A DNA stretch of 64,000 nucleotides. It comes from Gammaproteobacteria bacterium (lineage in GTDB: Bacteria > Pseudomonadota > Gammaproteobacteria > UBA6429 > Thiohalophilaceae). The stretch is taken from NCBI GenBank assembly GCA_016194635.1, contig JACQBC010000011.1, positions 1 to 64,000 of the forward strand. The letters are read 5' to 3'. The position numbers were made by a program, and so were the translations under genes. Position 1 is the first letter of the stretch. Each line of letters starts with the position of its first letter. Shown piece after piece: positions 57,446 through 64,000 of the stretch. The notes under the pieces are model-generated. The model saw nothing but the letters and a program-made list of their open reading frames with translations. It did no database searches and was not told the DNA's origin.

Positions 57446-58261
57446 TCAGTCACCCGTGCCTGCCCCCGGTTGTATCCAGCGGTAAATGGCATTGGCCTTG
57501 CGGACAAAGGCTTTGTTGTGGATCGTAGGATTATCTTTTTTGGGTGCAGGTAAGGTGGCGATAAGTTCTGCCGCCTGGCGTTCGGACAGGTTGGCGGCCG
57601 AGGTATTGTAATAATGCTGGGCGGCGGCCTCGATACCGAAGATCCCTTCGCCAAATTCAGCAATGTTTAAATATATTTCTAAGATACGTTCTTTACTTAA
57701 ACTGTGTTCCATTCCCAAGGTAAACAACAATTCGTGCCATTTGCGCAGCAGACTTCGATCCGAGGAAAAGTACAGATTCTTAACCGTTTGTTGTGAAATT
57801 GTACTGCCGCCGTATTTCCATTTATGCAAACTTAAATTTTTGTCCAGGGCATCGGCGATCGCCTCGGTATCGATCCCATTATGACTATAAAAACGTGCGT
57901 CTTCACCCACGATGGCCGCACGTTTAACAAACGCGGGGATCGATTGGGCGGGGATCCGCTGCCATTTGAGTCGGGGCATATCGTCGTCAAAACGTGCCTC
58001 CAGTTCATAGGCCTGTATAAAATGCGACTTAGGGATTGGGCCGCGACGCAGCGAATCAAAATCGGGCCAGATTGTCCAGACATAGGCCGCGTCCAATAGC
58101 GCAATCAGTAGCATGATACGCCATAGATAAATGAAAATACGCCATAACCAAGGCGGTGGTTGCGGGGCATGACCGCGGTATATCCATAACCATCGCAGTG
58201 GCCTCACTAAACCACGCCACCAATTATTGGGATTTAACAACATTTGTTTTACAACATACAT
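57446..58261 (-). CDS. mtgA: Monofunctional biosynthetic peptidoglycan transglycosylase
   Basis: 271 residues with an N-terminal membrane anchor (about 42-62) and a glycosyltransferase-51 domain. Motifs are EDARFYSHNGID (catalytic Glu), GGSTISQQTVKNLY, RKWHELLFTLGMEH and ILEIYLNIAEFGEGIFGIEAAAQHYY. It polymerises lipid II glycan chains at the inner membrane. It is read toward the Fur-regulated operon, about 95 bp from its Fur box. An ATG at 58243 is a possible start. Confidence 0.96.
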   Translation of the reverse strand: MYVVKQMLLNPNNWWRGLVRPLRWLWIYRGHAPQPPPWLWRIFIYLWRIMLLIALLDAAYVWTIWPDFDSLRRGPIPKSHFIQAYELEARFDDDMPRLKWQRIPAQSIPAFVKRAAIVGEDARFYSHNGIDTEAIADALDKNLSLHKWKYGGSTISQQTVKNLYFSSDRSLLRKWHELLFTLGMEHSLSKERILEIYLNIAEFGEGIFGIEAAAQHYYNTSAANLSERQAAELIATLPAPKKDNPTIHNKAFVRKANAIYRWIQPGAGTGD

Positions 58262-58452
58262 GGATGAAATTATAACGGGTGAACGACTAGTATAAATATC
58301 GGGGATTATCCGAACCGTAGATCAGTAGACATATCTTGAACCAAGATGGCGAGGACGTGTTGTCCACAACAGCAAGTTGGATAACGATAATATAGTCCTA
58401 AGGAACCACCGATACCGCGGGTGCGGTAAGATCGGATTTTGGCTCGGTGCTG

Positions 58453-59475
58453 TTAGCCAGCCGGTGCGGCGGGGTGCAGTTCTTTAATACTTTTGAGCAC
58501 ACTCTGTTGGCGCTGGCGGCGCTGTAAATCGGCAGGGTCGGTTTTGTCGGCCATGGCTTTTTTGGCCTGTTCGTTTTCCACTTCAAATTGCGCGAGCTGG
58601 GCCTTGCTGAAGGATAATTCTGCACCCGCGGCGATAAGATGCCGCGGGTAACCCAGTTGGTCCATAACTTCACCACAGAGCGATTCAATAATGCCAATGT
58701 GTTCTGGCGACATGTCACGCAAAAATTTCTTGCTGTTATCCTTGATGACGGGGCGAGTTAGGTTTTCCCATAAGGTGCTTTGGGTAGCGGTACGACTGGC
58801 CTCGTTACTACGGTGAAATTCCAACATCGATTGAACAAAACGGATACCTAGAAATTCGCACAGCCGCCTGACCGTTTGTTCGGGAGCGTCGGTTAATTCT
58901 TCATATTTGATACGAATAAATTGATCGCGTGGTAACCAGCTAGCGGCATCCAGGCAAAGTTCTTGTAGTTCCAGCCATTTGCCGGCAATAAAATACGGGT
59001 GTTTATCCCCCACCACGGCTTTAGTGAAAGACAACGCGACATCGCGCGGATCGCGGCACAAATAAATAAATTTCGGTTTTACAAAATAGTTGTTTAACCC
59101 TTTCGCCCAGCGAATATTTTGCATGCTTTTGCACATCCAGGCGCTAGCGCGCTGCTGTTGGGCATAAATACCCATCACCGCGCCAAACACGGCAATCAAG
59201 CTGTTTTCCGTGCAACGCCGGCGTACATCGGCACGATCAAACCGTTCAATCCCCTCCCAGGGGACAGGATTGTTTTCCACGAGCCGACACACGTCATCTA
59301 CCAATCGATCCATGCTGGCAGGTTGGTTCAAATCACCGTATAACGCGATCAACGGCATCATGTTTTGCAATACATGCGGTGGATGAGGCGCGGCGATTTC
59401 GTTGGAACTATTCATGATCAACCGTAATAAATTTGAACCCGAACGTTGTTCGCCCACCATGAATATCGCTTGCAT
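58453..59475 (-). CDS. Sulfotransferase
   Basis: 340 residues from ATG 59475; a frame to 59544 overlaps chrA. The PAPS 5'-phosphosulfate loop is seen as VGEQRSGSNLLRL near the start, and the 3'-phosphate loop as CRDPRDVALSF near residue 140. The C-terminal tail is a charged helix (FEVENEQAKKAMADKT). It transfers sulfate from PAPS to an unknown acceptor. It lies 24 bp downstream of chrA, itself 20 bp downstream of cysC, so substrate supply and use share an operon. Confidence 0.88.
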   Translation of the reverse strand: MQAIFMVGEQRSGSNLLRLIMNSSNEIAAPHPPHVLQNMMPLIALYGDLNQPASMDRLVDDVCRLVENNPVPWEGIERFDRADVRRRCTENSLIAVFGAVMGIYAQQQRASAWMCKSMQNIRWAKGLNNYFVKPKFIYLCRDPRDVALSFTKAVVGDKHPYFIAGKWLELQELCLDAASWLPRDQFIRIKYEELTDAPEQTVRRLCEFLGIRFVQSMLEFHRSNEASRTATQSTLWENLTRPVIKDNSKKFLRDMSPEHIGIIESLCGEVMDQLGYPRHLIAAGAELSFSKAQLAQFEVENEQAKKAMADKTDPADLQRRQRQQSVLKSIKELHPAAPAG

Positions 59476-59498
59476 ATGCCGATTACCTCGTGAGGTGA

Positions 59499-60740
59499 CT
59501 AATACAGTAAATAACCCAGCAGTCCAGCCGGCGGTATGATCCAAATAACATCCAAATTAAAGCGTAATAACGCGATGAGAGACATCGCCAGAATTAATCC
59601 GGTGGGCCAGACGGCGGCCAAGGTTAAGGTATGCGGCAGCGCGGTTTGTAGCAACACTAAAGCCGCCATGGCGATCATACCGATCACCCCGCAGTGAATC
59701 CCGTGCATCGCGGCGCGAATTGTGCTGGAACGTTTGATATAGCTGAGGGCCTGCGAGGCGGTCACCATTAATACGGCGGGAGGGGTATAAATCGCGAAAG
59801 TCGCCAGCAACGCACCCCACCAACCGTGCAATTTGTAGCCGATCACCGCGACGCTGATCAGGATAGGTCCGGGGGTGATCTGACCCATGGCAATGGCATC
59901 GGTAAATTCCTGCTGGGTTACCCAATGGTATTGCAATACCACCACACTGCCGATCACGGGAATAAAAACATAACCTCCTCCAAACAACATCAGACTCATG
60001 CTGGCCACGGTAAGGTTAAAAAACAATAGGCTGTTATGCTCCAGGGGCAGGGGTAAAAACCACAGCAACAATAACGTCGCCAGCGCACTGACGACAATAC
60101 CAAGCCGGAGTTTAGAAAATACCTGCAACGGTTCATTGTTGGCGGGGCCTGCGGCTAATGTTGGCGAGATTTGGTAGCCGATAAAACCAAACAACACAAT
60201 GATTAAAAACGTGGCGTAAATTTTATACTGCAGTGGGGTGAGCAACAGTACTACGAATGCCAAGACAACCAACCCGGCATCTCGGGGGGCACGCACGGTT
60301 TTTTTAGCCATGCGCCACACCACGCTGATCACGATCGCAGCGACCGCGGGAATAAACCCATTGAATATTTTCTGCAAGGCGTGGATCTCACCGTAACGAA
60401 AATACAAATAACTCAGGACCATGATCAAAATGAAGGTGGGTAAGATCACCGCGAAGCTGCACAGGAAGGCTCCGAGCGGACCGCGTAAGCGATAACCCAA
60501 AAACGCCACCACATTCACTGCTTGTGGGCCGGGCAGTAAATTCGCCAGCGCGATGGCATCCAGCATGGTGTTGTGTTCCACCAGCTTATGTTCTTTTGAG
60601 AGTTTGTTTTCAATCACCGAGATCAAGGCCATGAAACCGCCAAAAGCAACACTGCCGATGGCGACAAAGGTTTTGAATAAAAACCACAATGAAGGCTTGA
60701 GGGGCACCGGTGTTTTTTCCGCTGTCGCTACGTTATCCAT
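59499..60740 (-). CDS. chrA: Chromate transporter family protein (two-domain ChrA)
   Basis: 413 residues with two homologous CHR halves: ANLLPGPQAVNVVAFLGYRLRG and MGQITPGPILISVAVIGYKLHG mark equivalent positions. About 12 hydrophobic segments. The family exports chromate, a sulfate analogue. Its place between an APS kinase and a sulfotransferase gene suggests a sulfate-related role, although substrate cannot be read. Stop and start spacing (20 and 24 bp) support one transcript. Confidence 0.9.
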   Translation of the reverse strand: MDNVATAEKTPVPLKPSLWFLFKTFVAIGSVAFGGFMALISVIENKLSKEHKLVEHNTMLDAIALANLLPGPQAVNVVAFLGYRLRGPLGAFLCSFAVILPTFILIMVLSYLYFRYGEIHALQKIFNGFIPAVAAIVISVVWRMAKKTVRAPRDAGLVVLAFVVLLLTPLQYKIYATFLIIVLFGFIGYQISPTLAAGPANNEPLQVFSKLRLGIVVSALATLLLLWFLPLPLEHNSLLFFNLTVASMSLMLFGGGYVFIPVIGSVVVLQYHWVTQQEFTDAIAMGQITPGPILISVAVIGYKLHGWWGALLATFAIYTPPAVLMVTASQALSYIKRSSTIRAAMHGIHCGVIGMIAMAALVLLQTALPHTLTLAAVWPTGLILAMSLIALLRFNLDVIWIIPPAGLLGYLLY

Positions 60741-60759
60741 GTTGCTGTCCAGTAGTACT

Positions 60760-61389
60760 TTAAGTTAAGAGAAAGTTATCTTTAATGAAATTTTTTAATT
60801 GTGCGGTGCAAAGTGGCAACGTATGGGAGGTGGTGTCAATCTTCAGCTCCGCATCTTGGGGCTCCTCATAAGCTTGGCTAATACCTGTGAAATTGGCAAT
60901 ATCACCGGATAAAGCTTTTTGATACAAACCCTTTGGATCACGCTGAATACAATCTTCTAAGCTCGCACGCACATGCACCAGATGAAAATTTTTACGCACA
61001 ATATTACGAACAAAACGCCTTCCTTCATGATGCGGCGAAATAAAAGTGGCAAGAACGATATACCCCATCATAGCAAATAACGACGCCACTTCACCGGCGC
61101 GACGCAGGTTTTCCATACGCGCTTGGCGGGTAAAATCCAAGTCGCAATTTAAACCCGAACGCATGGTATCTCCGTCCAACACCGATACCAGGAAACCTTC
61201 TCGAAACAATTCGAGCTCAACCTGAGTGGCAATCGTGGATTTACCCGCCCCGGATAAGCCAGTCAACCAGATGACACCGCTGCGGTGACCAACCTGCTGA
61301 TTACGCATATCACGTGTTACGTGGCTATGGTGGGGAAAAATATCGGCCTGCGACATTACCGGTGCAGGCTGCTGCTGTACATCAGTCAT
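60760..61389 (-). CDS. cysC: Adenylylsulfate kinase
   Basis: 209 residues from ATG 61389. Walker A GLSGAGKST, the SVLDGDTMRSGLNCDLDF substrate loop and RMENLRRAGEVASLF are APS kinase hallmarks. It phosphorylates APS to PAPS. A typical cysDN pair is not in the window. It is the first gene of a cysC-chrA-sulfotransferase operon, so PAPS is probably made for sulfation rather than assimilation; that is inference. Confidence 0.95.
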   Translation of the reverse strand: MTDVQQQPAPVMSQADIFPHHSHVTRDMRNQQVGHRSGVIWLTGLSGAGKSTIATQVELELFREGFLVSVLDGDTMRSGLNCDLDFTRQARMENLRRAGEVASLFAMMGYIVLATFISPHHEGRRFVRNIVRKNFHLVHVRASLEDCIQRDPKGLYQKALSGDIANFTGISQAYEEPQDAELKIDTTSHTLPLCTAQLKNFIKDNFLLT

Positions 61390-61413
61390 CAATGCTATCC
61401 TTTGTTTATGCAA

Positions 61414-61848
61414 AACAAAGATCCGTCATGACACACGCGTTGCTTTTCCCTGCAATTTAATTAATGGTAGTTACGGCACGCGGTTACAGATATTTTAATG
61501 TTAAATGAATTCTGCGGGTTTGATCACAAAAATGGTACATGATTTTTGCCATGACCACGTTCTTAATCAGGATTTTTTATCGTGTATACTGGCGATATAT
61601 CCAACAAAACATTCCTAAGCTATTGTTTTGTTTGTATGGAAATAACCTATATAAAACTGATCACCCTGTTCCCTCAGCCGCTGTATAAATTATATACATT
61701 AACCCGTGGATAATAGTCTTATGCGTGTTATTGAAGGGCTACCTACGACACCGGCAGCCATCAAAAAAACCGATCGATTTATTTTTTACCCATTTTCAAT
61801 AAAAATAAATCAATCAGAAGTTTGTTTAGCCATCGGAGTGGTGAAGAG
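61414..61848. other. AT-rich divergent region between cysC and an unknown gene
   Basis: 435 bp, richer in A/T than its neighbours, likely holding promoters for both sides. A 46-codon frame (61721-61861) starts MRVIEGLPTTPAAIKKTD and overlaps the next gene's start by 13 bases, a position of leader peptides; it has no ribosome site that I can see and no family. No other feature is visible. Confidence 0.3.
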
Positions 61849-63423
61849 ATGTTATTACTGACGGTGCCGGCGCAACACTCGGCGGACAATCCTGCCGTTG
61901 AACGTGATCCGAAACGGGTCAAGGCATGGCTTGCGCAATTGCCGATCGATAAAGCGGTGGAGACGGTTGAAAAATTAATCGCCGCACTGCGGCCGTTGAA
62001 TGAACTGCGTATCGAACCTGGTACGCGCTTAAAACTCTTGGAAACGTATCATACCGCGTTTGAGAACTTATTATTTACTTACGATGAACTACACCTACGA
62101 TCCTTGCCATTGAGTTTTACCGAGAGACGCAAATTATCCGATGATATTATGTGGGTGTATTTGGAGTTGGCCAATGGCTATAAGTCAATAGTAAAGGGCG
62201 CTTATGACGCGGTTGATCAAAACAGCCACCGATCAGAGATCCACCTCGCCATATACCGCGCCATCGAGTTAATTGCCAACGCGCTATTGCATACCTTTCG
62301 TGAACATCGCCCAGCACCGCCGTTGGCGATTCTCGAAATACATCAATTGTACCATTTGGCGGAGCGGTACCAGATACAAAACCACAGTATCGCATCGGTG
62401 AAAGGAATAGCCCAATCGGCGACCATACAACGCATCTATAAACAGATCATGTTGATCATTGCCGCTGATCCGTATGGCTACGACGGCAAACAATTATACG
62501 AATTATTCATGTTATTAGAGGAATATACCGATTCCTGCCAGTTACTCACCGGCTTGCCGGAGCAGGACAAGTCGCTGTGTTTTTCACTGGATTTCAGCGA
62601 AGACCATGGACCACAGGTGTGTCAACACCAACCACGGCAGGGCGGCCAGGCGACACAACGCGTCCTGAATATCAAACCCGCCATACTGCGTATTATTGAC
62701 CAGGTGAATAAAGGAAAAAATGTAGCGGTTGACTCCGGTCGCGCGCGCGAGTTGCGATTATTACGGCTTTTCATCCACAGTTTACAGCACGGGGGTATAG
62801 AGCGCGTGACGCGCAAACACTGCCAAGAACAAGCACGTGTTGCCTATGGGTTAGAAGCATCGTGTTATTACTTGCAAAATCGAGATCGGTTTATTGACAC
62901 CTCGGTGGAGTCTAGTAATGGTATCGAAGTCCGTGATATTGCAGCTTTTGAGGCCGAACACGAGCTGTCCATGTGGCGTGTAGGCAATACCACACCGACC
63001 GGCCGGTTATTTGTCGCGGCGGAGACCGACCAAGCGAAAATCGCAGTGGGGGAAATTATTTCGGTGGTAGAGCAGTTGTCCGAGCAGCAACAACCGCTGG
63101 TTAACACGGGAATTATCCGCTGGTTGCGTTATGAGGATTCCAAGGCGTACATCGGTGTGCAAGTGTTGAATAACCTACCCATCGCGGTGACTTGTCAATT
63201 AGAAGGTGGACAGGTACACGATCCCACAATCTATAACGCCTTATATTTCCCCAGTGACAAAGACCATAACCAACCGGCAAGTTTATTATTCGAGTTTAAC
63301 GTGTTTCGATTGGCGCAACAATTTCGCGTCCAGGTGGCCGGGCAACACTACCGCGTTGTGGCGGTGAAGATCATCATGGAAACGCCGGTGCATATCCAGT
63401 TTGGATTTAAGGTAATCCAATAA
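61849..63423 (+). CDS. Large conserved-type protein of unknown function
   Basis: 524 residues from ATG 61849 (GAAGAG upstream). Mostly helical, with no signal peptide or membrane segment. The first part (LAQLPIDKAVETVEKLIAAL, TRLKLLETYHTAFENLLFTY) and a middle region are helical; the last about 100 residues (IRWLRYEDSKAYIGVQVLNN, LPIAVTCQLEGG, FRVQVAGQHYRVVAVKII) form a beta-rich module resembling a PilZ-like barrel. The classical RxxxR c-di-GMP motif is not evident. A roadblock-type gene lies convergently downstream. I do not assign a function. Confidence 0.7.
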   Translation: MLLLTVPAQHSADNPAVERDPKRVKAWLAQLPIDKAVETVEKLIAALRPLNELRIEPGTRLKLLETYHTAFENLLFTYDELHLRSLPLSFTERRKLSDDIMWVYLELANGYKSIVKGAYDAVDQNSHRSEIHLAIYRAIELIANALLHTFREHRPAPPLAILEIHQLYHLAERYQIQNHSIASVKGIAQSATIQRIYKQIMLIIAADPYGYDGKQLYELFMLLEEYTDSCQLLTGLPEQDKSLCFSLDFSEDHGPQVCQHQPRQGGQATQRVLNIKPAILRIIDQVNKGKNVAVDSGRARELRLLRLFIHSLQHGGIERVTRKHCQEQARVAYGLEASCYYLQNRDRFIDTSVESSNGIEVRDIAAFEAEHELSMWRVGNTTPTGRLFVAAETDQAKIAVGEIISVVEQLSEQQQPLVNTGIIRWLRYEDSKAYIGVQVLNNLPIAVTCQLEGGQVHDPTIYNALYFPSDKDHNQPASLLFEFNVFRLAQQFRVQVAGQHYRVVAVKIIMETPVHIQFGFKVIQ

Positions 63424-63563
63424 GTATCGAACAGCCCAAATCATCGTTAGTGAAAAATCTCCAGCGGGTTATCCCGCCTTGCTTCCACGGCAAAACACCA
63501 GGATGAGGGGGTGTATATTCGTGTTTGCCAAGTGCAAATATTTCAGTCCATCAGGGTTTGTAG

Positions 63564-63971
63564 TTACGGACTGGCGGCGGCAATTTCTTTGAGGCGGCTG
63601 CGCAAACTGGCCCAGCCCATGCCCAGATTGATTTTTTTACCGGCGATAAGTACCGCCAGCAGATTCGGTTTGGCGGGAACCACCGTCATGAAATGAAACG
63701 TGCTGTGGGTGGTGAATTGAATTTCTTGGATCAGGCGCGACGGTGCCTCGCCGCGTAACTCGGCGATCATCTTTTCGGCGGTTTGCACCGCCTTGCCGCG
63801 AAACATGTCTACCGCGCTGGCGGCCACAACGTCGAGGTAGGTTTGGGTGACATAGGCGACATTATTCGCAACCCCAAGCAATAAACCCGAGTCTTGGTCA
63901 ATGACTGCCGCGGCGTGGGCATAGTCCACTGCTGCCACGATATCGCTGCAGATGTCATTTAAATTTGGCAT
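63564..63971 (-). CDS. Roadblock/LC7-like protein
   Basis: 135 residues from ATG 63971 (63989 is the longer alternative; GGAGG lies just upstream of 63971 in reverse order and is unhelpful). The helix-strand pattern (ICSDIVAAVDYAHAAAVIDQ, GLLLGVANNVAYVTQTYLDV, FMTVVPAKPNLLAVLIAG) fits roadblock/MglB-like dimeric domains, which scaffold small GTPases or signalling. No GTPase lies in the window. The last 29 bases hold no further feature. Confidence 0.7.
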   Translation of the reverse strand: MPNLNDICSDIVAAVDYAHAAAVIDQDSGLLLGVANNVAYVTQTYLDVVAASAVDMFRGKAVQTAEKMIAELRGEAPSRLIQEIQFTTHSTFHFMTVVPAKPNLLAVLIAGKKINLGMGWASLRSRLKEIAAASP

Positions 63972-64000
63972 GGAGGTTCGGCCAGTCACAAAATTGTTCC

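Noticed and set aside
61721-61861. 46-codon frame upstream of the unknown gene at 61849, possible leader peptide
   Set aside because: It overlaps the next start by 13 bases but has no visible ribosome site, attenuator or family; too weak to call.
1-64000. Search by eye for tRNA, rRNA, CRISPR arrays, integrases, transposases and diversity-generating elements
   Set aside because: None was seen; the only dispersed repeats are the hairpin family.

Overview
The window is a 64 kb stretch of a gammaproteobacterial chromosome of moderate GC content. Markers of this class are a class I adenylate cyclase (cyaA), the block argH-algZ-algR followed later by hemC-hemD-hemX-hemY, a UbiD decarboxylase beside a 2Fe-2S flavin reductase, oligopeptidase A, SrkA, a TIGR04211-type SH3 protein and MtgA. 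The order argH/algZ/algR/hemC/hemD recalls Pseudomonas and relatives, but the rest does not match any genome I can name. I would place it only as an environmental gammaproteobacterium outside the Enterobacterales. I see no tRNA, rRNA, CRISPR array, transposase or integrase.

Layout. 1-15.3 kb is accessory and partly decayed: an edge gene, a LysR pseudogene facing a DoxX-GST pair, a PP-loop/NFACT-R enzyme overlapping a TusA-like gene, a CDF metal transporter, glnA with a readable sigma54/NtrC promoter, then several shortened or frameshifted genes (monooxygenase-like, AraC-GyrI, VOC, a lipoprotein) around intact DJ-1, NfeD/stomatin and Sel1-PDZ genes. 15.5-19.5 kb is pstSCAB behind a Pho box. 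19.8-26.3 kb holds cynS, a DUF3224 protein, fpr, ppnP, cyaA and a degenerate GGDEF protein. 26.6-41.6 kb is the argH-algZR ... hemCDXY block. It is interrupted between algR and hemC by about 7.6 kb carrying a methyltransferase-TPR protein, a putative peptidoglycan-hydrolase effector with two paralogous lipoproteins, a globin-coupled diguanylate cyclase and a thioredoxin-like protein. 41.8-55.2 kb is mostly housekeeping (HDOD, reductase, UbiD, exonuclease III, SH3 protein, PrlC, SrkA, Aer-like chemoreceptor, gamma carbonic anhydrase, HPP protein). 55.4-57.4 kb is a Fur-box-preceded iron uptake pair. 57.4-64 kb holds mtgA, a cysC-chrA-sulfotransferase operon, an uncharacterised large protein and a roadblock-fold protein.

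The most interesting structures are four. (1) A likely effector/immunity locus at 31.8-35.3 kb: an M15-type peptidase with an N-terminal peptidoglycan-binding-like domain and no signal peptide, preceded by two diverging lipoproteins. A short remnant of a second effector start lies between the lipoproteins and shows that the unit was once duplicated. A frameshifted gene with the same N-terminal domain lies at 41.8 kb. (2) A family of six intergenic long-stem hairpins. Five have a conserved 50-52 nt apical core and the sixth has a shortened 29 nt core. Three share nearly the same stem and the other three have unrelated but still fully self-complementary stems. (3) A single reading frame joining an FTR1 iron permease to an internal signal peptide and an outer-membrane-barrel-like domain. 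(4) A compact operon pairing PAPS synthesis, a ChrA-family transporter and a sulfotransferase.

Functional links: nitrogen (glnA), phosphate (pst), iron (Fur box) and cAMP/c-di-GMP (cyaA, two GGDEF proteins, AlgZR) regulation are all represented. At least six broken or internally deleted genes, plus dispersed hairpins, suggest a genome undergoing decay, or a draft assembly with some indel errors.
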